NCBI GenBank assembly: GCA_001025035.1
Contig: LCZK01000005.1
Location: forward strand, 62,001 to 126,000
DNA length: 64,000 bases
DNA from: Actinobacteria bacterium IMCC26207
Lineage (GTDB): Bacteria; Actinomycetota; Acidimicrobiia; Acidimicrobiales; Microtrichaceae
Direction: 5' to 3'
Made by a program: the position numbers and the translations under genes. Below the pieces are notes generated by a model. The model ran no database searches. It was given only the letters and a program-made list of their open reading frames with translations, and was not told where the DNA came from. Of the stretch, positions 49,521 to 57,226 are shown piece after piece (the stretch's first letter is position 1; each line of letters begins with the position of its first letter).

Positions 49521-50183
49521 GAACCCAAGGTATCTGGTGTTGGAGTATTAGACAAATCATTTGGGGTTGTTGCTCTCGTAGCAGAGTCTCCTCGAAGCTT
49601 GGCTGAGCTGATTCAGGGCACGGGACTTAGTCGAGCCACAGCACACCGTTTGGCCTTGGCACTCGAGGCACACGGCCTACTTCGCCGGCTCCCGGACGGT
49701 CGCTTTGCCTTGGGGTTGCACTTTGTTGCCCTCGGACGAGTGGCAGCCGAGCAATTTCCGCTTGCCGAGATTGCCCAGCCGGCGCTTGTAGCCCTGCGAG
49801 AAATCACGGGTGAGTCCGTGCAACTGTACGTTCGAGATGGCTCAAACCGGGTGTGTATTGCTGCACTTGAGTCTCTGCATGGACTGCGCACGATTGTGGC
49901 GGTGGGCGCTGCGCTCCCCTTGGAGGTGGGGTCTGCCGGTCGAGTGCTATCGGGTGAGCCCACGGCCACAGGTTGGTTGCAGACAGTGGGGGAGCGTGAA
50001 GCAGGGGTCGCCTCTGTGTCTGCTCCGGTGCGCGGGCCGCAAGTGGAGTTGCTAGCGGCTGTGAGTGTCTCTGGCCCTATCGACCGGCTGGGTCGATCAC
50101 CAGGAAAGCTGCATGGTCCGGCCGTAGTTGCAGCCGCCAAGCAGATTCAGCAAGCCGTCGAATCTGCGCCCTTTCTGACCTGA
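49518..50183 (+). CDS. ltbR: IclR-family regulator of leucine genes (LtbR/NdgR-like)
   Basis: A 221-aa regulator. An N-terminal winged helix-turn-helix ([29 protein letters not shown], about 26-55) is followed by the IclR effector domain ([22 protein letters not shown] and the ISxPVRGP-like segment [26 protein letters not shown]). Its divergent position next to leuCD is the conserved context of LtbR in Corynebacterium, NdgR in Streptomyces and the mycobacterial IclR protein, which repress leuCD. ATG 49518 gives a normal start; an in-frame GTG-type extension begins at 49497. Confidence 0.88.
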   Translation: MEPKVSGVGVLDKSFGVVALVAESPRSLAELIQGTGLSRATAHRLALALEAHGLLRRLPDGRFALGLHFVALGRVAAEQFPLAEIAQPALVALREITGESVQLYVRDGSNRVCIAALESLHGLRTIVAVGAALPLEVGSAGRVLSGEPTATGWLQTVGEREAGVASVSAPVRGPQVELLAAVSVSGPIDRLGRSPGKLHGPAVVAAAKQIQQAVESAPFLT

Positions 50184-50241
50184 ACAGCGCTGACCGGACC
50201 GGAGCTGAGCAGCGCAGATTTTGCCCTATTGCGAGCGCAGC

Positions 50242-51372
50242 TCAGGCTTCTGACTCATCCTCTGCTTCGCCGAGTTCATAGGACCGGCCAGTGGATTCAG
50301 AGGAGTCATCATCACGCCGTTTGGCCTTGCGTCGGGCGCGTTGGTTGCGCTCTCGTTGTTCCTCGCGCTCGCGAGTTTCTAGGCCCACTTCAAGTTGTTC
50401 TAGCTCTACAGCGAGTTCCTGAAAGACATCGACTCGGTCGGCTCCAATCTCGCCCTGAGCAACCGCTTCGAGTAGGCCGCAGCCGGGCTCGGTGGTGTGG
50501 GTGCAGTCCGCAAAACGGCACTGCTGCACGTACAAGCTCAAGTCTTCAAATGCCTTTTCAAATCCATCGTCAGCAGACCACAGCCCGACCCCGCGAATCC
50601 CTGGAGTGTCGATCAGAAGTGCGCCATCTTCTAACTCAATAATCTGTCCTGCACTCGTGGTGTGGCGACCCCTTCGATCGTTGTCGCGCACCTCGGCGAC
50701 GAGTTGAACCTGGTGGCCAGCAAGGGCATTGACTAGCGATGACTTGCCAGCCCCCGATGCGCCAAGCATCGCAATCGTGTGGCCGGCCAAATGCAAGGAG
50801 CGCAACTCGCTCAGCCCATGCGCGCTGCGAGTCGAGATCACATGCACCTCGACTCCAGGGGCAAATCTTTGAGCCTCTGATCGCTGCTGCTCAGCCCATT
50901 CCGCTGACACAAGGTCTGCTTTGGTGAGAATCACCACGGGCTGCGCCCCGCTTTCCCAAGCCAGGACCAACTCGCGAGCTAATCGCGTCAAGTTGACTCC
51001 CGACTCGAGTGGTTGCAGCACGAAGACTCGATCCATATTGGCTGCGAGCGGCCGGGACTGCAGTTGCAGCTGATCCCGAGCAACGCCAGGGGAGCGGCGT
51101 TCGAATACGGTGCGGCGCGGCAGGATCAGTTCGATCCGGCCTGCAGCTAAGTCAAGGCCACAGAGATCTCCAACAACCACTCGGCGGACGGCCTTGGCCG
51201 CAACAACTAGGTGTTCCTCGCCAGAGGAAGTTGCCGCCATGATGCCACCCTTATCAATTCGCACCACACGGCATGGGATCAAGCCGTCAGCCTGAGAACT
51301 TGACCACTCTTGTGCCCAGTGATTGTTCCATCCGGGTGGCTGCATCTGTGGTTGGTCAAGCACGGGCGACAT
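50242..51372 (-). CDS. rsgA: ribosome small subunit-dependent GTPase A
   Basis: A 376-aa circularly permuted GTPase that matures the 30S subunit. The N-terminal OB fold (about 30-95) is followed by the GTPase motifs in permuted order: G4 LTKADL (about 146-151), G1 GASGAGKSSLVNALAG (about 205-220), G3 IDTPGIRGVGLW (about 253-264). Then comes the zinc site CRFADCTHTTEPGC (about 286-299). The C-terminal tail of about 40 residues is very basic then acidic, rich in Arg, Glu and Asp. ATG 51372 has GGGGAG five bases upstream; a GTG at 51393 is less well placed. Confidence 0.93.
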   Translation of the reverse strand: MSPVLDQPQMQPPGWNNHWAQEWSSSQADGLIPCRVVRIDKGGIMAATSSGEEHLVVAAKAVRRVVVGDLCGLDLAAGRIELILPRRTVFERRSPGVARDQLQLQSRPLAANMDRVFVLQPLESGVNLTRLARELVLAWESGAQPVVILTKADLVSAEWAEQQRSEAQRFAPGVEVHVISTRSAHGLSELRSLHLAGHTIAMLGASGAGKSSLVNALAGHQVQLVAEVRDNDRRGRHTTSAGQIIELEDGALLIDTPGIRGVGLWSADDGFEKAFEDLSLYVQQCRFADCTHTTEPGCGLLEAVAQGEIGADRVDVFQELAVELEQLEVGLETREREEQRERNQRARRKAKRRDDDSSESTGRSYELGEAEDESEA

Positions 51373-51443
51373 CCATTCTCCCCATGTTTGCACGACCAGA
51401 GCGACGCTCGGGTACCTAGCGGAGGCTGGCCTAGGATTAGTCC

Positions 51444-53132
51444 ATGCCTCTGCGATCCCCGAACCTTGGCGAGCGACCAGATTTGGGATCCGTCGGCTCT
51501 TTCACGAGCACCGCTCACCCGGGGTCTCATCCAGCCGCCGGGGCTCGGCCGTTACCCGGCGCACTAGCGGCGATCGACATTGGAACGAACTCGATCCACA
51601 TGCTGATTGCGCGAGTTGCTTCGAACGGCAGGTTCGAAGTGATAACCAAGCAGAAGGAGATGGTCCGCCTTGGTTCAGGCCGAGGTGAGATGAAGCTGCT
51701 TGAGCCTGCTGCAATTGATCGTGGCGTTGCCGCCTTGGCTCGATGCCGCTCCCTAGCTGACTCCTTTGAAGCACCCGTGTATGCGGTGGCCACCTCGGCG
51801 GTTCGTGAGGCGCTCAATGCCGAGAAGTTCCTCGAACGTGCGCTGCAAGAGGCCGGCGTTGAGGTGCAGGTCATCTCTGGGTTCGAAGAGGCCAGGCTCA
51901 TCCTTCTAGGGGTGCTGCAGGCTTTGCCGGTGTTCGACAAGCACCTGGCCTTGATTGATGTCGGCGGCGGTTCTACCGAGATTCTCTTTGGCTACAAGGG
52001 GTCCGTCTCGTACGGTCGCTCAGTCAAATTGGGATCGCTACGCATGACGAACCGGTTCTTTCCGGGGGGTATTGTTCGGGGCAACGCCGTTGAGGAATGC
52101 CGCGACTATGTGCACGGACGGCTTGCTCCGCTGGCACATGAAGTAGCGCAACTCAGCCAAGAAGTTGCCATTGCATCCTCGGGCACGGCAGAGGCAATTG
52201 CGACCATGATCTTTGCCCGAAGGGCTGAGCAAGCGCCCCAACAGCTCAATGCATCCAAGGTCACTACCCAAGAAATCTCTGAGATTGTTGACCTTTTGGC
52301 TTCGGTGGAGAGCCCCGAGGAGCGTCGCAAGCTTGATGGGATTGACGCAGCCCGAGCCGACATTCTGATTGGTGGGGCGATCGTGCTCGAACAAGCCTGC
52401 ATGGCTATTGGGGCGACTGAGATTGTCATCTCGGAGTTCGCTCTACGCGAGGGTGTGTTGCTCGATGCCTTGCACCGCATCGGCGGCGGCACCTTGCATC
52501 ACTTGTCAGACCTGCGTCGCACCTCGGTATTTCATCTGATGGAACTCTGTGATGATGACCCTGAGCACTCGGTTCAAGTGGCCCGACTAGCGCTTCAACT
52601 GCATGACGCGCTTGCAGCAGACCTTGGCCTTGGTGACGAGGAGCGAGAACTGCTCGAAGCCGCTGCGCTGCTCTCCAACGTGGGCCTGTTCATTGCGCAT
52701 TCGGGCCATCACAAGCACAGCTACTACGTGATCCGAAACTCCGAGCACCTGATGGGGTTTACTGATCAAGAAATCGAGCTCATTGCGCAGGTTGCCCGCT
52801 ATCACCGTAAGAGCCCGCCATCGGTAGATAAACATGCTGAGTTCGCCGGCCTCAGTGAGGCCGACCAACTTCGTGTGCGGTCTATGGCGGCAATTCTGCG
52901 AGTGGCAATTGGATTTGATCGAAACCACGATGGAGCAGTGGAATCGGTGCAGGTTGAGCACCTAGGTGAGCACGTTCTGATGACCCTGCACGGGAGCGAG
53001 GACTCCGCCGAGCTCGGCCTGGAGCAATACTCGGCATCTTCACGAAGCGGTCTGTTGGCGGAGGGCCTTGGTAAGTCCGTTGTCGTGCGGACGGCTGAGA
53101 GCCCCGAGCAACGGGATTTTCAGCAGAACTAG
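51444..53132 (+). CDS. ppx: Ppx/GppA exopolyphosphatase with C-terminal HD-like domain
   Basis: A 562-aa member of the ASKHA superfamily. The first phosphate loop is AAIDIGTNSIHMLIARV (about 42-58), the second is LIDVGGGSTEILF (about 170-182), and a long C-terminal helical domain (about 350-500) contains ELLEAAALLSNVGLFIAHSGHHKHSYY, an HD-like metal motif. It hydrolyses polyphosphate or the pppGpp 5'-phosphate. The first 40 residues are Pro/Ser-rich and not conserved. It is divergent from rsgA and convergent with the ABC-F gene, whose ends overlap by 4 bp. Confidence 0.88.
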   Translation: MPLRSPNLGERPDLGSVGSFTSTAHPGSHPAAGARPLPGALAAIDIGTNSIHMLIARVASNGRFEVITKQKEMVRLGSGRGEMKLLEPAAIDRGVAALARCRSLADSFEAPVYAVATSAVREALNAEKFLERALQEAGVEVQVISGFEEARLILLGVLQALPVFDKHLALIDVGGGSTEILFGYKGSVSYGRSVKLGSLRMTNRFFPGGIVRGNAVEECRDYVHGRLAPLAHEVAQLSQEVAIASSGTAEAIATMIFARRAEQAPQQLNASKVTTQEISEIVDLLASVESPEERRKLDGIDAARADILIGGAIVLEQACMAIGATEIVISEFALREGVLLDALHRIGGGTLHHLSDLRRTSVFHLMELCDDDPEHSVQVARLALQLHDALAADLGLGDEERELLEAAALLSNVGLFIAHSGHHKHSYYVIRNSEHLMGFTDQEIELIAQVARYHRKSPPSVDKHAEFAGLSEADQLRVRSMAAILRVAIGFDRNHDGAVESVQVEHLGEHVLMTLHGSEDSAELGLEQYSASSRSGLLAEGLGKSVVVRTAESPEQRDFQQN

Positions 53133-54775
53133 ATTCCTGCAAGCTCCTGAAGCTGCCCATCGAGCATGGAGAGCCGGCGATTTGGGTTGAACCGTTCGGC
53201 CAAGCGTCGGTCGTGGGTCACCAAAAGGATGGTGCCATCAAAGGAGCCCAGCGCCGATTCAAGTTGTTCGATTGCGGGCAGATCTAGGTGATTCGTTGGC
53301 TCGTCGAGGACCAGAAGGTTCACGCCACGAGCCTGCAGCAGGGCTAGACCTGCCCGCGTGCGCTCGCCGGCAGAAAGGGTTTGTGTTGGCCGCACAACAT
53401 GTCCGCCACTCAGGCCAAACTTTGCGAGCAACGTGCGGACTTCAGAGGTCTGCAGGTCGGGTACCTGATCGCAGAATGCATCAAGCAGGGAGCCAGCTCC
53501 AACGAATGCACCCCGAGCTTGGTCGATCTCGCCAATCTCTACGCCCGAGCCGAGCGAGGCATCACCGGAGTCGGCAGTCAGTGTTCCGAGGAGAAGTCCG
53601 AGAAGTGTGGACTTGCCGGCGCCGTTTGGTCCGGTCACTGAAACTCGGTCGCCGCGATCAATTTGCAGTGTGACAGGACCAAAGTGGAATGGTCCTCGGG
53701 TCAGGCTTGCTTCGCGTAGTACTGCAACGACCTGCCCGGAAGGCGCTGCGGCAGAAATTGACATCTGCAATTCCCATTCTTTGCGTGGTTCGGGAACTAC
53801 CTCGAGTCGTTCAACCATGCGGTCAGTCTGTCGGGCCTTTGAGGCTTGCTTCTCTGAGGATTCCACTCGGAGTGATTTTCCGATCTTGTCTCCGTCGGGT
53901 GGGTTGCGTCGCGCTGCTCGAACTCCTTTGTCAGCCCAGGCGCGCTGGGTTCGGCCACGTTCTTGAAGCCCGGACAGGGTGCCTGCGTATTCCTCGTACT
54001 GCTCTCTCGCGTGCAGCCGGTCGCGCTCTCGCTCAACTAGGTAAGCGTCAAAGCCGCCGCCATAGAGGTGAATGGATTGTTGGTGCATGTCGAGTTCGAG
54101 CACCTTGGTAACTGTTCGGCTCAAGAATTCTCGGTCGTGGCTGATGATGACCATGGGTTGCTTTGAGGACAAAACAAACTGTTCGAGTTGATCAATACCG
54201 GCAAGGTCAAGGTCATTGGTGGGTTCGTCGAGGAGCAAGATGTCGAACCGGCTCAGGAGTAGTGAGGCTAAGCCTGCGCGTGCTGCTTGCCCACCTGAGA
54301 GCGAAGTCATCTGTTGATCGAGTGAGGCATCAAGACCGAGCTGAGTAACAAGGATCCGTGCACGATCTTCAAGATCAGCAGCTCCAAGTGCAAGCCAGTG
54401 CTCAAGGGCATCGGAGTAGGAGTCTGCGGCGGTGTCTTGAGCCTCAGCTAAGGCTTGTGTGGCCGCGTCGAGTGCTTCTTGGGCTGCAGTGACCCCCGTT
54501 CTGCGGCTGAGGTAGGCCAGGATTTCCTCGCCTTCTACCCGTTCGGTTTCTTGGGGTAGCAGGCCAACAGTGGCAGTTGAAGGAGAAAGGGCCCGAGTGC
54601 CGGTGACTGTTTGGTCTAGTCCTGCGAGCAGGCGGAGCAGGGTGGATTTTCCGGCCCCGTTTGGTCCTAACAGGCCAATGACATCACCGGGAGCTACGAC
54701 CAGATCTAGCCCTGAGAACAACACTCGTGATCCGTGGCTGGCTTCTAAAGATTTCACTACGAGCTGTGCAGTCAC
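53129..54775 (-). CDS. ABC-F family ATPase
   Basis: A 548-aa soluble protein with two ABC domains and no membrane part. Domain 1: Walker A GPNGAGKSTLLRLLAG (about 36-51), signature SLSGGQAARAGLA, Walker B ILLLDEPTNDLD. A charged linker (about 245-325) is followed by domain 2 with GPNGAGKSTLLGLLLG, LSAGERTRAGLA and LLVLDEPTNHLD. ABC-F proteins act on ribosomes in translation control or antibiotic protection. GTG 54775 gives VTAQLVVKSLEASHG, the normal start; the open frame runs on to a TTG at 54874 inside the direct repeat of the adjacent island. Its Walker A-coding DNA is duplicated in the island's inverted repeats. Confidence 0.93.
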   Translation of the reverse strand: MTAQLVVKSLEASHGSRVLFSGLDLVVAPGDVIGLLGPNGAGKSTLLRLLAGLDQTVTGTRALSPSTATVGLLPQETERVEGEEILAYLSRRTGVTAAQEALDAATQALAEAQDTAADSYSDALEHWLALGAADLEDRARILVTQLGLDASLDQQMTSLSGGQAARAGLASLLLSRFDILLLDEPTNDLDLAGIDQLEQFVLSSKQPMVIISHDREFLSRTVTKVLELDMHQQSIHLYGGGFDAYLVERERDRLHAREQYEEYAGTLSGLQERGRTQRAWADKGVRAARRNPPDGDKIGKSLRVESSEKQASKARQTDRMVERLEVVPEPRKEWELQMSISAAAPSGQVVAVLREASLTRGPFHFGPVTLQIDRGDRVSVTGPNGAGKSTLLGLLLGTLTADSGDASLGSGVEIGEIDQARGAFVGAGSLLDAFCDQVPDLQTSEVRTLLAKFGLSGGHVVRPTQTLSAGERTRAGLALLQARGVNLLVLDEPTNHLDLPAIEQLESALGSFDGTILLVTHDRRLAERFNPNRRLSMLDGQLQELAGI

Positions 54776-54830
54776 CTCTAAAGCGTACTGACTCTGAGAA
54801 GCAGGGCATGAGGGGCCCCGTTGGAGCGCT

Positions 54831-54878
54831 CCGATTGTCCGCTGCGTGGCTGGCCCGATTGACCGCGCGGTCAAGTAG
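54831..54878 (+). repeat. outer direct repeat, left copy
   Basis: 48 bp, beginning CCGATTGTCCGCTGCGTGG and ending CGCGCGGTCAAGTAG. It contains the perfect palindrome TTGACCGCGCGGTCAA (54859-54874). It differs from the right copy at two adjacent positions only (CT versus TC). Confidence 0.95.
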
Positions 54879-54889
54879 GGCGGTCAAAC

Positions 54890-54963
54890 CGGGCCGAAAA
54901 ATCAACGCTGCTCCGCCTGCTCGCAGGACTAGACCACACCCTGCACCAAACCCCAAGCGCTTC
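54890..54963 (-). repeat. inner inverted repeat, left copy
   Basis: 74 bp, inverted relative to 56115-56188 with five mismatches. Read on the plus strand it encodes a decayed copy of the ABC-F Walker A segment (KSTLLRLLAGLD), showing homology to the gene 230 bp to its left. Confidence 0.95.
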
Positions 54964-55055
54964 ACTACCAGGAGCAACTCGACTACGACCCCGACATCGC
55001 TGATGTGCCGGCGGGGATGCCGGCCACGTATCCGGACAACGTGCCGGGGGTATGA
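54933..55055 (+). pseudogene. 5'-truncated gene remnant
   Basis: An open frame of about 40 codons with no start codon, running out of the inverted repeat into unique sequence and ending HYQEQLDYDPDIADV and, after further residues, PDNVPGV, stop TGA 55053-55055. It is acidic and Pro-rich like a natural C-terminus. The stop overlaps the ATG of the next gene (ATGA), evidence that it was once the first gene of a small operon cut off at the repeat boundary. Confidence 0.45.
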
Positions 55056-55392
55056 TCCGTGATGTGCACCAGACGGACGGGCTCACCACCACTGGCGAGG
55101 GCTTTCCTGTCTGCGTTGACTTGAGAGGAAGCGGTATGTCTAAGCAAGGAGGCTCTCTGTCCCGCTGTCGACGACTGCGCCACGAGGTCCCTGAGGTTCC
55201 ACCACCTGATGATCTCAACACCGTCGAGCGCGCCGCCCAGGACTCTGGCACGCCCTCGACCGACTCTGCCCGCTCCAGGACCCGAACCGGTGGGACCGCC
55301 TGCGTAAGGAGGTCATTCTCGAGCTGGAACACCGAGGGTGGCACCGGGACAGCCCACCCCGTGGTGTCTCGTTCTTCCTTCCCGAGAGGTAG
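55052..55392 (+). pseudogene. frameshifted gene of unknown function
   Basis: The N-terminal part reads from ATG 55052 (MIRDVHQTDGLTTTGEG...PPPDDLNTVERAAQD). Near 55243 the coding signal moves to another frame, which continues LWHALDRLCPLQDPNRW, then LRKEVILELEHRGWH and SFFLPER, and stops at TAG 55390, three bases before the next ATG. Neither single frame makes a plausible whole protein. A one- or two-base indel, or programmed frameshifting, would join them into about 112 residues. The family is unknown to me. Confidence 0.5.
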
Positions 55393-55394
55393 CG

Positions 55395-55775
55395 ATGGCC
55401 AAGCAGCGGCACCTCCGCTCTGACGACGACCTGGACGATGACGACGTCGTTGTGGTGCGAGGTGGGGACCTCGACCCGGAGGCTCTGCGCCTCGATGCCG
55501 AGCGGTACCACGCCATCTACGGCGACTACGGCCTCTCGGTGTTCGCTGCGCGAGATGTGGCAGTCGATGAGCTTGCACAGCAGGCACCTCTCGTCAGGTT
55601 CGAGGTGCTGACCTTGGTACGCGTGGGTGTGCTGCGATCTGCCGGGTTCCGCTTGGAGCCCACGGGTCGGAACCCAAGGCACTTCACCTTGGCCTTCGAT
55701 GACCTCGCGGCCGGCATCGCCGAGTTGCGACGCTGCGAGCATCGCAGCTGGGTGAACCTGTATCATGAGGACTGA
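55395..55775 (+). CDS. cassette protein 1, unknown
   Basis: A 126-aa protein starting at ATG 55395 after a GAGAGG site. The N-terminus is very acidic (SDDDLDDDDVVVVRGG). A helical region follows (DAERYHAIYGDYGLSVFAA, VDELAQQAPLVRFEVLTLV), then LRSAGFRLEPTGRNPRHFTL and CEHRSWVNLYHE. I recall similar short proteins as hypothetical in actinobacterial islands and plasmids, without known function. It forms a tight operon with the frameshifted gene before it (2-nt gap) and cassette protein 2 after it (overlap). The two-protein arrangement could be a toxin-antitoxin or defence pair, but nothing in the sequence proves it. Confidence 0.75.
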   Translation: MAKQRHLRSDDDLDDDDVVVVRGGDLDPEALRLDAERYHAIYGDYGLSVFAARDVAVDELAQQAPLVRFEVLTLVRVGVLRSAGFRLEPTGRNPRHFTLAFDDLAAGIAELRRCEHRSWVNLYHED

Positions 55776-56040
55776 CCAGAAGCGTGGTGACCCGATGGAT
55801 GATCTCGATCTCGTAGCCGACCTCAACGCCCAAGACGACGACGGCCTCGGTTGGTCGACTCTGGCCGACGCACGCGTGCCCGAGAGGGTGCGGTCGGGTG
55901 CGATGCTGCTTGCTGGCAACAGTCAGGCCCAGGCCGTGGTCCGCGTCGTGGCCATCGACGAGGACGGTCAGATCCACTTCTCGATCCTGCCCGGCTCGGT
56001 GTCCAAGAACCGCCATCTGCTCGATCGCACGGTGGCCTGA
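55765..56040 (+). CDS. cassette protein 2, unknown
   Basis: A 91-aa protein; an in-frame ATG at 55795 would give 81 aa starting MDDLDLVADLNAQDDDG, and either start is possible. The first overlaps cassette protein 1 by 11 bases. A compact beta-rich body follows: GWSTLADARVPERVRSGAMLLAG, QAQAVVRVVAIDEDGQIHFSI, LPGSVSKNRHLLDR. The pattern suggests a small beta-barrel. I know similar unnamed proteins encoded beside relatives of cassette protein 1. After its stop, 74 bp without a gene lead to the right inverted repeat. Confidence 0.75.
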   Translation: MRTDQKRGDPMDDLDLVADLNAQDDDGLGWSTLADARVPERVRSGAMLLAGNSQAQAVVRVVAIDEDGQIHFSILPGSVSKNRHLLDRTVA

Positions 56041-56114
56041 ACTTCTACTGTTCCTTCTTCTGTGCGTGCCGGTAGAGGACCGCATGCAGTGGTACCGACC
56101 GAGGGGCCAGATTT

Positions 56115-56188
56115 GAAGCGCTCGGGGTTTGGTGCACGGTGTGGTCTAGTCCTGCGAGCAGGCGGAGCAGAGTTGATTCTCCGGCCCG
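56115..56188 (+). repeat. inner inverted repeat, right copy
   Basis: 74 bp starting GAAGCGCTCGGGGTTTGG. Positions from TGGTCTAGTCCTGCGAGCAG on match 54612-54657 inside the ABC-F gene at 43 of 46 bases, in the same orientation. Confidence 0.95.
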
Positions 56189-56199
56189 CAGTGACCGCC

Positions 56200-56247
56200 C
56201 CGATTGTCCGCTGCGTGGTCGGCCCGATTGACCGCGCGGTCAAGTAG
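56200..56247 (+). repeat. outer direct repeat, right copy
   Basis: 48 bp, 46 identical to the left copy, with the palindrome TTGACCGCGCGGTCAA at 56228-56243. It ends 17 bp before the moxR ATG, so it may carry or disturb that gene's promoter. Confidence 0.95.
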
Positions 56248-56264
56248 CTCAGTAACCTAGGTTC

Positions 56265-57218
56265 ATGACCTCGCAAGACCCGACGAACCCCTCACCCTTT
56301 GATGCAGAACCTCGCTTTGATTCAGTAGAAGAACTGCGAACAGCGCTGCGTAACGTTGACTACTTGTCCGATGAAGGCATTGCCGGAATCGTGTATTTAG
56401 CAGATCGGCTAGGCAAGCCAATCCTTGTTGAAGGTCCCGCTGGTACCGGAAAGACACAGCTGGCGAAGTCAGTTGCAGAAGTACTCGGAGCGCGACTCAT
56501 TCGCCTGCAGTGCTACGAGGGATTGGACGAGTCCAAAGCCCTCTACGAGTGGAACTACAAAAAGCAGCTTCTGCGAATTCAGGCGACCAAGTCAGACACC
56601 GAGGGCCAGAACTGGGACGAGATTGAGGACGACATCTTCTCTGACGAATTCTTGCTAGAGCGCCCCTTGCTCGAAGCGATTCGTGCAACAGACCCAGTAG
56701 TCCTGCTGATCGACGAGGTTGATCGCGTTGAGGTAGAGACCGAGGCACTGCTGTTGGAAATCCTCTCTGACTACCAAGTATCAATCCCTGAACTTGGAAC
56801 CATTACTGCCCGGCAGATTCCAATGGTGTTCTTGACTTCAAATAACACGCGAGAGTTGTCAGAGGCCCTCAAGCGCCGCTGCTTGTATCTGCACGTGGAT
56901 TACCCCGATATGGAACGTGAGAAAGAAATCGTGCTCACCAAGGTGCCCGGCTTGACCGAGTCTTTGGCTGATCAGATTGCTCGAGTGGTGCGCTCTATTC
57001 GCCAACTAGAACTGAAGAAGGCGCCTTCCGTGTCTGAGACCATCGACTGGGCTCGCACGCTTGTGCTGCTAGGCGTGGAGCAGATTGATGCAGAGACTGC
57101 TACCGGAACAGTCAACATCTTGTTGAAGTATCAAAGCGATATTCAAAAAGTTGTGAAGGAGTTTGCTGCTGAGCAGAAGAGTTTTAGTCGCGGCGGCATT
57201 CTCTCTCCGGAAGCCTGA
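56265..57218 (+). CDS. MoxR-type AAA+ ATPase
   Basis: A 317-aa ATPase. Walker A GPAGTGKT (residues 57-64), Walker B VVLLIDEVDR (145-154), sensor 1 FLTSNNTRELSEALKRRC (about 185-202), and the C-terminal lid. MoxR proteins work as hexameric chaperones that load metal or remodel enzymes together with a VWA protein, and the next gene (8 bp downstream) encodes one. The sequence is closest to the CoxD-like group, used with molybdenum hydroxylases, but no such enzyme is in the window. Confidence 0.92.
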   Translation: MTSQDPTNPSPFDAEPRFDSVEELRTALRNVDYLSDEGIAGIVYLADRLGKPILVEGPAGTGKTQLAKSVAEVLGARLIRLQCYEGLDESKALYEWNYKKQLLRIQATKSDTEGQNWDEIEDDIFSDEFLLERPLLEAIRATDPVVLLIDEVDRVEVETEALLLEILSDYQVSIPELGTITARQIPMVFLTSNNTRELSEALKRRCLYLHVDYPDMEREKEIVLTKVPGLTESLADQIARVVRSIRQLELKKAPSVSETIDWARTLVLLGVEQIDAETATGTVNILLKYQSDIQKVVKEFAAEQKSFSRGGILSPEA

Positions 57219-57226
57219 GCCGGATC

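Larger units (their letters stand above)
54831..56247. mobile_element. putative non-autonomous insertion cassette with nested direct and inverted repeats
   Basis: About 1.4 kb between the ABC-F and moxR genes. From outside in: a 48-bp direct repeat (54831-54878 and 56200-56247, 46/48 identical), a 74-bp inverted repeat (54890-54963 and 56115-56188, 69/74), and about 1.15 kb of cargo. The cargo is GC-richer than its neighbours and encodes short unknown proteins. The outer direct repeats look like attachment or target duplications. No transposase or recombinase is inside, so movement would need enzymes from elsewhere. The boundaries are directly visible; mobility is inferred. Confidence 0.65.

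Noticed and set aside
54776-54874. N-terminal extension of the ABC-F gene from TTG 54874
   Set aside because: The extra residues come from the island's direct repeat and precede the normal start at GTG 54775.
55968-56276. Minus-strand frame across the right inverted and direct repeats
   Set aside because: Arg/Pro-rich translation of repeat DNA that also covers cassette protein 2; no domain.
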